A DNA stretch of 20,288 nt, from NCBI GenBank assembly GCA_023392795.1, contig JAEWNJ010000090.1, forward strand, positions 1 to 20,288, given 5' to 3'. This document shows positions 1 through 7,945 of this stretch, one piece after another (the stretch's first letter is position 1; each line of letters begins with the position of its first letter). Source of the stretch: Candidatus Cloacimonadota bacterium. GTDB lineage: Bacteria > Cloacimonadota > Cloacimonadia > Cloacimonadales > Cloacimonadaceae. Made by a program: the position numbers and the translations under genes. The notes under the pieces are model-generated. The model was given only the letters and a program-made list of their open reading frames with translations, did not search any database and had not been told where the DNA came from.

Positions 1-42
1 CCTCAAATCTGATGCACCTACCACATAAATCAAGGAGTAATG

Positions 43-357
43 ATGTACGCCATCGTTGACATTAAAGGATTTCAGTTTAGGGCTGAAAAAAACGCAGTTC
101 TTCGCGTTCCCTTGCTGAATACGGCAGAGCCTGGTCAAGCACTTGAGTTTGACCGCGTACTACTCGTTCGCAAGGACGACGAAGTGGTCGTTGGCACTCC
201 CGTAGTCGAAGGCGCCGCGATCGTAGCAGAAGTGATCGATCACGGAAAAGGCAAGAAAAAGGTAATCTACCACCACAAGCGCCGTAAGGGCTATCGGGTG
301 AAAAAGGGTTACCGCGAACAATACACAGAGATCAAAGTTACCGATATTCGGGCTTAA
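43..357 (+). CDS. rplU: 50S ribosomal protein L21
   Basis: This gene encodes L21, a 23S rRNA-binding protein of the large ribosomal subunit. The 104-residue length is normal for the family. The N-terminus MYAIVDIKGFQF, the central VVVGTPVV segment and the very basic stretch KGKKKVIYHHKRRKGY (about residues 70-86) are typical of L21. Two ATG codons lie in tandem at 40 and 43. The Shine-Dalgarno AAGGAG at 32-37 is only 2 nt from the first but 5 nt from the second, and L21 proteins normally begin with a single Met before Tyr, so the start at 43 is preferred. The gene is followed 15 bp later by rpmA, the usual L21-L27 operon. Its promoter lies outside the window. Confidence 0.97.
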   Translation: MYAIVDIKGFQFRAEKNAVLRVPLLNTAEPGQALEFDRVLLVRKDDEVVVGTPVVEGAAIVAEVIDHGKGKKKVIYHHKRRKGYRVKKGYREQYTEIKVTDIRA

Positions 358-372
358 GGAAGGTTACCAGAT

Positions 373-633
373 ATGGCACATAAAAAAGGTGTTGGAAGCA
401 GTCGTAACGGCCGGGACAGCAATCCCAAATATCGTGGCGTGAAGAAGTACGGCAGCGAATACGTGCTGGCCGGAAACATCATCGTTCGCCAAAAAGGCAC
501 TAAGTTTCACCCTGGCGCCAATGTCGGTATGGGCAGAGATTTTACCCTCTTTAGCCTTATCGATGGTCAGGTGAAATTCGTGACCAAGAAAGAAGGCAGA
601 AAATACGTTAGCGTAGAGCCCCTAAGCGAATAA
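373..633 (+). CDS. rpmA: 50S ribosomal protein L27
   Basis: This gene encodes L27, whose N-terminal tail reaches toward the peptidyl transferase centre. The 86-residue protein opens with MAHKKGVGSSRNGRDS, the classic L27 start. It therefore lacks the cleavable N-terminal extension seen in Firmicutes. The RQKGTKFHPG segment (about residues 39-48) and the KEGRKYVSV C-terminus also match the family. A Shine-Dalgarno AAGGAAGG lies at 356-363, overlapping the rplU stop, with 9 nt to the ATG. The operon ends here at a strong terminator; obgE, a frequent third member, does not follow. Confidence 0.97.
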   Translation: MAHKKGVGSSRNGRDSNPKYRGVKKYGSEYVLAGNIIVRQKGTKFHPGANVGMGRDFTLFSLIDGQVKFVTKKEGRKYVSVEPLSE

Positions 634-655
634 AACAAAGCTATTACGATAAATC

Positions 656-689
656 AAGCGAAGCTGCACAAGGCTTCGCTTTTATATTT
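656..689 (+). terminator. Rho-independent terminator of rplU-rpmA
   Basis: A perfect 9-bp stem (AAGCGAAGC at 656-664 pairing with GCTTCGCTT at 673-681) with an 8-nt loop is followed directly by a T-rich tract. It begins 22 bp after the rpmA stop, the expected place for the end of the ribosomal operon. Confidence 0.9.
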
Positions 690-692
690 CCC

Positions 693-782
693 GCAGATTA
701 GCGCAGATCAAAGGCGCAGATGCGCGCAGATTATCTTTCTAAGAGCTTACCTCACACGGATTACGCGGATGGCGCGGATTTA
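693..782 (+). repeat. Two clusters of short GCAGAT / CGGAT repeats
   Basis: GCAGAT occurs at 693, 703, 716 and 726, each time preceded by a C or CG. Further on, CGGAT occurs at 757, 766 and 775 with exact 9-bp spacing. The two cores differ by one base (cAGAT versus cGGAT). The units are too short for a CRISPR and encode nothing recognisable. Similar degenerate 'genomic filler' repeats are known in intergenic DNA of many bacteria; their role is unknown. Confidence 0.7.
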
Positions 783-1208
783 CTGGGCTATATGCATGGG
801 TTCTACGGATCGTAGGACGGGCTTTACCAGCAGCTAGAGCTCCCTGGATCGTGTATCTGCGCCTTCATAATCCTCTCTCTTTCTCTCTTGTCCTCTTTGT
901 TCGAAGAATTGTTGTTACTCCATTCGGGGCTTGCCATGGCTGCGTGCTCATACACCCAGTTTACATGTCCCCGAAAGGTCACAAACTGTAAGTACTTGAA
1001 AGCGGTGATGTTGTCCACTATTCATTACATCAAGGGGCTAAATGTGTACCTCCAGGGGGACATATCGCAAAGCCTTTACTTGCGTTCCGAATCTTCGTAA
1101 CACACTGCATTATATAATGGTAAGCCTATAAAAGTATAGTTAATTCTCGCATTGGCTTGGAAATTGTGTTATAGATTATGACTATAAGCATTTGGGAGAA
1201 AACCCTCG
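783..1208. other. Long intergenic region without a supported gene
   Basis: No convincing gene was found between the rpmA terminator and the deiminase gene. One 70-codon ATG frame at 888-1100 lacks a good ribosome binding site and resembles no family I recognise. The stretch includes a pyrimidine-rich tract at 871-899 (only one or two purines) and an AT-rich segment at 1110-1185. The latter contains TATAAT (1113), TATAAA (1127) and TATAAG (1183), so the promoter of the next gene probably lies there. No -35 box at proper spacing could be fixed. Confidence 0.5.
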
Positions 1209-3185
1209 ATGAGACAACGTATAATTTTACTGATTATCTTGCTAATTGTGACAGTAGCTCTTGGGGCTAAGGACTATCAAAGTGCCAGCCTCAGATACGG
1301 ATGGGAGGAGCGTTTTACAGAGACCGCACCTCCGCTTGCGCCGGTGCGTCCGATCGCAGAATTTGAGCCCGCGTCACATGTCCTCATCCGATACCCTCTG
1401 GGTATTCCCACTTCGCTGGTAATGCATCTGTCCAATACTGCCGATGTAATATGCCTTGTGGGCAGCAACTCTCAGATGAATAGCGCTACGAGTACTTTCA
1501 CTAGTGCCGGAGTAAATATGGACAGGGTGAGTTTCATGGTTGCTCCCACTGATTCCTATTGGACGAGGGATTTTGGTCCCTGGTTCATTTATGATGGAAA
1601 TGGAGATTATGCTGTGGTGGATACCCGTTACAACCGACCACGCCCCAACGATAATAACGTTACGCAGCTCTATGCCCAGGTATATGATCTGCCATACTAT
1701 GGCATGAGCCTGTACCAGACCGGCGGCAACTACATGACTGATGGTATCAATACCGCGGCGCAGACCGATATAGCCTATAGCGAAAACAGTAACAACCAAA
1801 CCAATGTGAACAATAAAATGCTGCAGTATCTGGGGATCACCAGTTACCACGTGTTGGATGACCCCAATAACACATACATTGATCATATCGATTGTTGGGG
1901 CAAGTTCCTGGCTCCAGACAAGGTACTGATCCGCTCCGTGCCTACCAGTCATGCACAGTATGATGAGATCGAAGCCACCGCGGCGTATTTCGCCGGTCAA
2001 ACCAGTGCCTGGGGCTATCCCTACAAGGTTTACCGCGTCTCCACGCCCGGGAATCAGCCTTACACCAATTCCTTGATATTGAACAAGAAAGTCTTTGTGC
2101 CGCAGATGGGTGGCAGCTATGATGCCGCTGCTTTGCAAGTCTATCGCGATGCCATGCCGGGCTATGAAGTGATCGGAGTAAGCGGCACATACAGCGAACC
2201 CTGGGAATCGACCGATGCTCTTCATTGTCGTACTCACGAGATTCCCGACGCGGACATGCTGCATATCGCCCACCAACCCATTTGGGGTACTCAGATACCC
2301 ACCATGCGATATGAACTCGCGGCTGATATCACTGCTCATAGCGGAGCAGAATTGTATGCAGATTCCATCTTTGTGCGTTATAAAGTGAACGGCAACGACT
2401 GGCAGTTTCTGCCGCTGAGCAATGCCGGAGCCATGCACTATAGTGGCAGTTTCGGGGCCTTCAGCGTGGGGGACACCATTCGCTACTATATCCATGCCGC
2501 CGATCAGAGCGGTCGAAGTGCAAATCACCCGGTCTTTGCTGAGCTGGATCCCCATCTGTTTGTGATCGCGGGAGATTCACAGGCTCCGCAGCTTACGCAC
2601 AATCCGATCACAACCATCCCCAATGCAGAAACCACATTCATCTTGATCGCCGAAGATGATACAGGCATAGCTTCCGCCGAAATCAGCTACAGAATCGACG
2701 GGGGGGAAGTGCAATCCATGCCGATGCTGGATGCGGGGAACGGACTTTTCCTTTTCCTGTATGAACCGGATTTTGCCATCGGAGATCAGTTCTTTTACTA
2801 TCGGGTGTCTGCCACGGATAATAGCGGTAATGTCGCATACTTGCCCGGCTACGATACATGGTACAGCGCGAGCATCGAACCCACGTCAGTTGCCGACAAT
2901 CATCAAAGCCCAGCGCTCAGCCTGAAGCTCTATCCCAATCCCGTTCGTCAGGGTGATGATCTGCGCATAGCGTTTACTCAGCCCAAAGCCAAGAATACTC
3001 GGATAAAGATCTACAACCTGCGTGGACAGTTGGTTTACGAGCAAAAAGGGCCGGTAACCGCTCAGTCCGAAATCAGGTGGGCAGGTGTTGACAATCGTGG
3101 ACAAATGCTGGCATCCGGCATCTATTTTCTGCGCGCGGAACTGGGTAGAGAAGTACTTAACCGCAAGTTAATTATAGCACGTTGA
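1209..3185 (+). CDS. Secreted PPAD-like peptidylarginine deiminase with T9SS sorting domain
   Basis: The product is predicted to hydrolyse arginine side chains to citrulline plus ammonia outside the cell. Residues 1-19 are a signal peptide. The deiminase domain (about 40-350, PF04371 type) contains WTRD (118-121), the HID motif (226-228), Asn287 and Cys340 in ALHCRTH. These match W127/D130, H236/D238, N297 and C351 of Porphyromonas gingivalis PPAD with a nearly constant offset of 9-11. Arg143 and Arg145 (in YNRPRPND) match PPAD R152/R154, which hold the substrate C-terminal carboxylate. Two Ig-like domains (about 360-455 and 458-556) and a T9SS sorting domain (572-658, YPNP to NRKLIIAR) follow. 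The protein is longer than PPAD (556) by roughly one Ig domain. GGGAGA at 1194-1199 supports the start. Automated labels such as 'agmatine deiminase' would mislead, because this is an exported, multidomain protein. PPAD numbering is from memory. Confidence 0.9.
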   Translation: MRQRIILLIILLIVTVALGAKDYQSASLRYGWEERFTETAPPLAPVRPIAEFEPASHVLIRYPLGIPTSLVMHLSNTADVICLVGSNSQMNSATSTFTSAGVNMDRVSFMVAPTDSYWTRDFGPWFIYDGNGDYAVVDTRYNRPRPNDNNVTQLYAQVYDLPYYGMSLYQTGGNYMTDGINTAAQTDIAYSENSNNQTNVNNKMLQYLGITSYHVLDDPNNTYIDHIDCWGKFLAPDKVLIRSVPTSHAQYDEIEATAAYFAGQTSAWGYPYKVYRVSTPGNQPYTNSLILNKKVFVPQMGGSYDAAALQVYRDAMPGYEVIGVSGTYSEPWESTDALHCRTHEIPDADMLHIAHQPIWGTQIPTMRYELAADITAHSGAELYADSIFVRYKVNGNDWQFLPLSNAGAMHYSGSFGAFSVGDTIRYYIHAADQSGRSANHPVFAELDPHLFVIAGDSQAPQLTHNPITTIPNAETTFILIAEDDTGIASAEISYRIDGGEVQSMPMLDAGNGLFLFLYEPDFAIGDQFFYYRVSATDNSGNVAYLPGYDTWYSASIEPTSVADNHQSPALSLKLYPNPVRQGDDLRIAFTQPKAKNTRIKIYNLRGQLVYEQKGPVTAQSEIRWAGVDNRGQMLASGIYFLRAELGREVLNRKLIIAR

Positions 3186-3238
3186 GGGTCTGTGGAATTT
3201 ATTCAACAACAAAATGGATAAATATCCGCATTTTATTC

Positions 3239-3266
3239 TTGACAGAATGACTGGGCTGAATATCAA
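3239..3266 (+). promoter_or_regulatory. Candidate sigma70-type promoter for the M14-potABC unit
   Basis: A perfect TTGACA (3239-3244) lies 16 bp upstream of TATCAA (3261-3266, 4 of 6 matches). Transcription would start near 3273, giving a leader of about 118 nt that contains the hairpin at 3307-3347. The same arrangement (TTGACA, 16 bp, TATCAG) recurs before ctfA, which adds support. No start site has been measured. Confidence 0.55.
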
Positions 3267-3306
3267 TGAAGTCAGCCTACAGACCCTACATAGAATGCCC
3301 TCCGAG

Positions 3307-3347
3307 CAGTGGGGATGCCGCCCGGCATTCCCCACTGTATTTTTTTT
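3307..3347 (+). terminator. Strong intrinsic terminator hairpin, possibly a leader attenuator
   Basis: The left arm CAGTGGGGATGCCG (3307-3320) pairs with 3323-3337 with one bulged T and a 2-nt loop, followed by T-A and eight T residues (3340-3347). It lies 122 bp past the deiminase stop but only 32 bp before the Shine-Dalgarno of the M14 gene. It may end the deiminase transcript, or act as an attenuator for transcripts begun at the promoter near 3239. GAATGCC at 3293-3299 is complementary to GGCATTC at 3324-3330 and could compete with the terminator stem. Confidence 0.8.
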
Positions 3348-3390
3348 AGGGAGGAAAATACAGATCAAATCACGCCGCAAGGAGTATCTC

Positions 3391-5865
3391 ATGGTTCGAA
3401 AGCTTGGCCTCACCATCACCCTCTTGTTCATCATTCTCTGTCTAGCCGCCCGGGAACGGGTACTGGTTCGCATTCCTGACGCTTCCCCCGCATTACTGCG
3501 TGAGTATCAGCTTGCTGGCGCGGATATAGCCGCTTTTCGCGAAGCACAGTATTTGGATCTGGTATGGCCTCAGGACGAAATGGACCAGCTCCGGCAGCGC
3601 CATCCCGATCTGGAGATCCGTGCCACCGAAGCTCAGATCATCAGCAACCTTCATTCCAGAGATATCCCGGGTTACCGTACTTACCAGGAGATGGTGGATG
3701 AGCTTTACTATCTGGAAAGCCAGTATCCTGGGCTGCTACAGCTGGAAGTGATCGGAAATGGATGGGGAAAGCAATATGCTCAGCTAGGGCTTCCCAATTA
3801 CCAGAGTTTCAGCCATGATCTGTATGCCTTGAAGCTGAGTGCGAATGTGGAGCAAAATGAGGATGAACCGGCTTTTTACTTCATAGGTGCGCATCACGCG
3901 CGGGAACCACTCTCCATGGAAGTGTGCATGGGCATTTTGCAGCATTTGCTGGATGGTTATGGCATTGATCCGGAGATCACGGCTATATTGGACAGCAGTC
4001 AGATCTGGTTTGTACCCCTGATGAATCCCGATGGGCACAAGATTGTGCTCGATCAGACCGATATCTGGTGGCGAAAGAACCTGAGAGATAACAACGACAA
4101 TGGCAACATCGATACGGCGAACTATGGCAGCGGGCTGGACGGAGTGGATATCAACCGCAATTACAGTCACGAATGGGGAAACATCAGCGCGTCGGATAAT
4201 CCCTATGATGTCACTTACCACGGGCCAAATCCTTTTTCCGAACCTGAAACCACTGCCTTGAAAGCTCTGCTGGAGTCACGTCGCTTTCTGGCTGGAATAT
4301 CCTATCACACCTACGGTGAATGGGTGCTGTATCCTTATGGTTACGCCAGCAATCTTTATGGGCCCGATGTGCAGGAACTGGGGGCATTGGCCACGGCGAT
4401 GGCGGCCACCATTCCCGGAGTTCACGGGGGTTATTATACTCCTTCCCCCTCCTTCGGCCTGTATCCTGTCAGCGGCTCCTTTGACGACTGGTCTTATGGC
4501 ACGAGAGGTACTTTTTCCTATACCATTGAGATGGCAGACCAGTTTATTCCTCCGGCTTCGCAGGTTCCCACGATTGTACAGAATAACCTCAGTGCAGCCA
4601 GGATGCTTCTGCAGCGCAAGGATCGCAAGGTACTACGCGGGCATATCAGCGATGCCGCTACCCGAAGCCCTTTGCAAGCCGAGATCATCGTGCAGGGCAT
4701 TGATGATCATTACCTGTATAGGGCTCCATATGCATCTGATGCAGATTTTGGAGCTTATTGGCGCTTTCTGCCCGAAGGTACTCACACTGTGCGCTTCGTC
4801 TGTGAAGGGTATCTGCCGCAAAGCCATACCGTTCAGATTAGCCCGGAGGGGCAGACCATCCTGGATGTAGCCATGATTCCTGCTGCGCGTATTGATCAGG
4901 TGATCAGGGTTGTTGACGACATCGGGAATCCGGTTGCGAACGCGCAAGTAACTGTGAATGATGGGGAACCGATGCTGTGTGACATTAATGGTACACTGCT
5001 GCTGAGCGACATCCCTGCCGGGGAGTACCGGCTCAGAGCTTCAGCTTCAGCCTATGGCAGTATCGATTGCCAGGTGGAGCTTATGGGTTTTGATTTGCAG
5101 GTTTCCCTCACTGCCAACGCCCTCTTTATGGACGGTTTTGAAACCGGGACCGATGATTGGCAAAGTGTGGGGTGGGGGATATCAAACATGGTATCCCACA
5201 GCGGAACAAGCTGCTTGACCGATTCGCCGGGGGGTAACTACGCCAACAATCAAAACACCTCTGCCATCACCATCGATGCACTCAACCTGGAAGGATATGA
5301 GAGCATCAACCTGCAGTTTTGGGCCAAATGGGACTTCGCTAACGACGGGGATAATTGCACTTTCGGCTATCGTTCCACTCTGGGCGGAGATAGGACCATC
5401 CGCATCTTCCAGGGGACTCAGGACTGGACCAAAGTGGATTTGGACCTCGGCTACCTGGCTGCTGAGAATCCCAGATTCTACTTCAAATTGAGCACCACTA
5501 GCGGCGGTACTGCCGATGGTATCTACATTGACGACTTTGTGATCCATGCTTCCTCTGACTTTCTGCCTGTCTCTGACGCCACCACAGCTCCCCTCGGCTT
5601 CAGTTATGGCCCCAATCCCTTCCGTGAGCAGCTCAGAATTGATCTGACAAAAGGCGGAGTAGCCCCGCAAGAGATTGACATCTACAATGTAAAAGGGCAG
5701 AAAGTGAGGGCATTTACAAAGAAAAGCTTGACCGCTGATGCTATGTCTGTTACATGGGACGGCAGGGACGATCGTGGTAACGATCTGGCCTCCGGGATCT
5801 ATTTCCTGCGCCTGACAGATGATCAGGGCAGGAGCTTCAACCGCAAGATCCTGAGATTAAAGTAA
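3391..5865 (+). CDS. Secreted M14 zinc carboxypeptidase with T9SS sorting domain
   Basis: This is a predicted exported metallocarboxypeptidase that removes C-terminal amino acids. The frame is open from 3214, but AAGGAG at 3379-3384 and the signal peptide (MVRKLGLTITLLF...) fix the start at 3391, giving 824 residues. A propeptide-like segment covers about 22-90. In the M14 domain (about 95-405), zinc ligands H169/E172 (HHARE) and H306, Arg228, the NR pair N255/R256, Tyr358 and catalytic Glu380 match H69/E72/H196, R127, N144/R145, Y248 and E270 of bovine carboxypeptidase A. Asp365 falls on position 255, Asp in carboxypeptidase B, hinting at Lys/Arg cleavage. Then come two carboxypeptidase regulatory-like domains (about 414-497, 502-575), a jelly-roll-like domain (577-721) and the sorting domain (735-824). 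The stop overlaps the potA ribosome binding site. Confidence 0.92.
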   Translation: MVRKLGLTITLLFIILCLAARERVLVRIPDASPALLREYQLAGADIAAFREAQYLDLVWPQDEMDQLRQRHPDLEIRATEAQIISNLHSRDIPGYRTYQEMVDELYYLESQYPGLLQLEVIGNGWGKQYAQLGLPNYQSFSHDLYALKLSANVEQNEDEPAFYFIGAHHAREPLSMEVCMGILQHLLDGYGIDPEITAILDSSQIWFVPLMNPDGHKIVLDQTDIWWRKNLRDNNDNGNIDTANYGSGLDGVDINRNYSHEWGNISASDNPYDVTYHGPNPFSEPETTALKALLESRRFLAGISYHTYGEWVLYPYGYASNLYGPDVQELGALATAMAATIPGVHGGYYTPSPSFGLYPVSGSFDDWSYGTRGTFSYTIEMADQFIPPASQVPTIVQNNLSAARMLLQRKDRKVLRGHISDAATRSPLQAEIIVQGIDDHYLYRAPYASDADFGAYWRFLPEGTHTVRFVCEGYLPQSHTVQISPEGQTILDVAMIPAARIDQVIRVVDDIGNPVANAQVTVNDGEPMLCDINGTLLLSDIPAGEYRLRASASAYGSIDCQVELMGFDLQVSLTANALFMDGFETGTDDWQSVGWGISNMVSHSGTSCLTDSPGGNYANNQNTSAITIDALNLEGYESINLQFWAKWDFANDGDNCTFGYRSTLGGDRTIRIFQGTQDWTKVDLDLGYLAAENPRFYFKLSTTSGGTADGIYIDDFVIHASSDFLPVSDATTAPLGFSYGPNPFREQLRIDLTKGGVAPQEIDIYNVKGQKVRAFTKKSLTADAMSVTWDGRDDRGNDLASGIYFLRLTDDQGRSFNRKILRLK

Positions 5866-5879
5866 AGGACTACAGCGAT

Positions 5880-7061
5880 TTGGAAAATATCAGACTGGAG
5901 AATCTGAGCAAGGACTTTGGCGGTTTTTTGGCCGTGGATAATGTGAATCTGGAGATTAAGAGCGGAGAGCTGTATTCATTTCTAGGTCCCAGCGGCTGCG
6001 GGAAGACCACCCTCTTAAGGATGATCGCCGGCTTTGAGATCCCCAGCGCGGGGAGAATTATGATCGGAGATACCGAGATTACCGATCTACCGCCCTACAA
6101 GCGTGAAGTGAATACTATCTTTCAAAATTACTCCCTGTTTCCCCACATGACAGTTTTCGACAACGTCGCCTTTGGTTTGCGGATCAAGAAACGCCCCAAG
6201 GATGAGATTCGCGACCGGGTGTACGAAATGCTCAGTCTGGTAAAAATGGAAGATCAAGCCATTAAGTATCCGGATCAGATCTCTGGAGGACAAAAACAGC
6301 GGATTGCCATCGCGCGGGCGCTGATCAATAAACCCCGGGTGCTGTTATTGGATGAACCTCTGGCAGCGCTGGATCTCAAACTGCGGCAGCACATGCTGAT
6401 CGAGCTGATGAACATCCATGACGCCGTGGGCATCACCTTTATCTACGTAACGCATGACCAAAGCGAGGCCATGAGTATTTCGGATTCCATGGCTGTGATG
6501 AACCAGGGGCAGATCGTGCAAAGCGGACCCCCCGACGATATTTACGAACGTCCAGCCAGCATTTTCAGCGCCTACTTTATCGGCGAAACCAATCTCATCA
6601 CCGGAGAAGTGAAGGCCGTGCATGAGGATTACATCGAGCTTAGTTGCCCGGATGGAACCGGGAAGCATTTTGAGATAGATTCCAGCTTTCACATTGCCCC
6701 TGCCCCGGGACGGCAGATTACCCTGTCCCTGCGTCCGGAAAAGATCGCCATCTCCAGAAACAAACCCCGTCCTCAGGACGATATAAACATGCTAAAGGGC
6801 GTGATCGAAGATATCCTCTATCTGGGCACGCATACGCAGTACATCGTGCGGGTGGGGAAATTGAAGTTTCGGGTCTTCTCGCAACATAAGCGGGTGTATT
6901 TTGATGATAAGGCCCTGGACTGGGAAGAAGCAGTCTGGCTGTTTTGGCATGACACCGATACCTGGCTGATTGAAGAAATCCCCTCTGAAAGCTTGTTTGG
7001 GGAAGATATGGGTGAAGGCACTCCGGGATTGCAGCGTTATGTAAAACGAGGCAAGATTTGA
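5880..7061 (+). CDS. potA: Polyamine-type ABC transporter ATP-binding protein PotA
   Basis: This is the cytoplasmic ATPase that powers import through PotB/PotC. All motifs are intact: Walker A GPSGCGKT (36-43), Q-loop Gln82, signature ISGGQKQR (134-141), Walker B with D158/E159, D-loop and H-loop His192. A C-terminal TOBE-type regulatory half (about 235-390) follows, and the 393-residue length is usual for PotA. The start is TTG at 5880: no ATG occurs before the Walker A region. AAAGGA at 5864-5869 overlaps the stop codon of the upstream carboxypeptidase gene, so translation of the two is probably coupled. The subfamily also moves compounds other than spermidine or putrescine, so the substrate is uncertain. 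Confidence 0.9.
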   Translation: MENIRLENLSKDFGGFLAVDNVNLEIKSGELYSFLGPSGCGKTTLLRMIAGFEIPSAGRIMIGDTEITDLPPYKREVNTIFQNYSLFPHMTVFDNVAFGLRIKKRPKDEIRDRVYEMLSLVKMEDQAIKYPDQISGGQKQRIAIARALINKPRVLLLDEPLAALDLKLRQHMLIELMNIHDAVGITFIYVTHDQSEAMSISDSMAVMNQGQIVQSGPPDDIYERPASIFSAYFIGETNLITGEVKAVHEDYIELSCPDGTGKHFEIDSSFHIAPAPGRQITLSLRPEKIAISRNKPRPQDDINMLKGVIEDILYLGTHTQYIVRVGKLKFRVFSQHKRVYFDDKALDWEEAVWLFWHDTDTWLIEEIPSESLFGEDMGEGTPGLQRYVKRGKI

Positions 7062-7945
7062 GGTCCCAGACACATCAGAGCAGGGTGAACAGACGGCGGA
7101 ACCTGAGTTCCTGGCTGCTCAGCCTGCCCACCATGATCTGGCTGACCGCATTCTTTTTGGTGCCTTACCTGATCGTGGTGATCTACAGCTTTCTCTCACC
7201 CGATATCTATGATGTGCGTTTTGAGGTATCGCTGGATGCTTACCGGCAGATCTTTGCCGGTGATTATCTGAAGCCCTTTTTTCATTCATTCAAGCTTGCC
7301 ATATACACCACGCTGATTTGCATTTTACTGGGTTTTCCGGTGGCATATTTCATCGCTCGAGCTGGGGAGAAGCTGCGAAACACCCTGCTCATCTTCATCA
7401 TCATCCCGTTTTGGACCAATCTCATCATCCGCATCTTTAGCTGGCGTATCTTTCTGGCCTACAACGGGGTGCTAAATGATCTTCTGATGGGGGCAGGCTT
7501 GATCTCGAGCCCTTTGGAGATCATGCGTACTGATCTGGCGGTGATCCTGGTGATGGTCTACGTCTATCTGCCATACATGATTCTGCCTCTATACAGCACT
7601 CTGGAAAAGCTGGATTTTACCCTCCTGAATGCAGCGATGGATCTTGGGGCCAATGAAGTAAAAGCCTTTTTCCGGATCACTCTGCCTCTGGCTATGCAAG
7701 GTATCTTTGCCGGCACACTACTGGTCTTCATCCCATCCTTGGGAGCGTATTTGATTCCGCAATTGGTGGGCAATCAGCGCTCTCTGTACATCGGGCAGGT
7801 CATCACTTACAAGATCAAGAATATACCGCGCAACTGGCCGATGGCATCCGCGCTGTCGCTTACCTTATTGCTGCTGGTAGCCATCATGCTCCTGCTCCTG
7901 TACTATCTGTTTCGTAAACACCAATCCCGTAGAAGGCAAGCATGA
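7058..7945 (+). CDS. potB: Polyamine-type ABC transporter permease PotB
   Basis: This is an inner-membrane permease subunit of 295 residues with six hydrophobic segments (about 24-46, 77-99, 108-130, 160-181, 211-233, 261-285). The cytoplasmic EAA loop, NAAMDLGANEVKAFFRITLP (191-210), contacts PotA. The start is TTG at 7058, overlapping the potA stop (TTGA). An alternative GTG at 7085 would drop nine basic or polar residues. The small overlaps on both sides point to one translationally coupled operon with potA and potC. Confidence 0.9.
   Translation: MRSQTHQSRVNRRRNLSSWLLSLPTMIWLTAFFLVPYLIVVIYSFLSPDIYDVRFEVSLDAYRQIFAGDYLKPFFHSFKLAIYTTLICILLGFPVAYFIARAGEKLRNTLLIFIIIPFWTNLIIRIFSWRIFLAYNGVLNDLLMGAGLISSPLEIMRTDLAVILVMVYVYLPYMILPLYSTLEKLDFTLLNAAMDLGANEVKAFFRITLPLAMQGIFAGTLLVFIPSLGAYLIPQLVGNQRSLYIGQVITYKIKNIPRNWPMASALSLTLLLLVAIMLLLLYYLFRKHQSRRRQA

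Noticed and set aside
693..782. CRISPR array
   Set aside because: Units are only 6-9 bp, spacing is 9-13 bp and there are no spacers of proper length or cas genes.
888..1100. 70-codon + strand frame in the rpmA-deiminase gap, and an overlapping 64-codon - strand frame (824-1018)
   Set aside because: Neither has a convincing ribosome binding site, recognisable motif or operon context. They overlap a low-complexity pyrimidine tract.
1374..2555. 393-codon - strand frame opposite the deiminase gene
   Set aside because: It is an antisense shadow of a gene whose catalytic motifs are all intact. Its translation has no recognisable domain or start signal.
1209..3185. Agmatine deiminase functionally linked to potABC
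   Set aside because: The family name suggests polyamine metabolism, but this protein has a signal peptide, Ig domains, a T9SS sorting domain and the peptide-carboxylate arginines of PPAD. A cytosolic agmatine role does not fit.
4316..4870. 184-codon + strand frame inside the M14 gene
   Set aside because: It lies in another frame across the end of the peptidase domain and the following regulatory-like domain. It has no family resemblance and no ribosome binding site.
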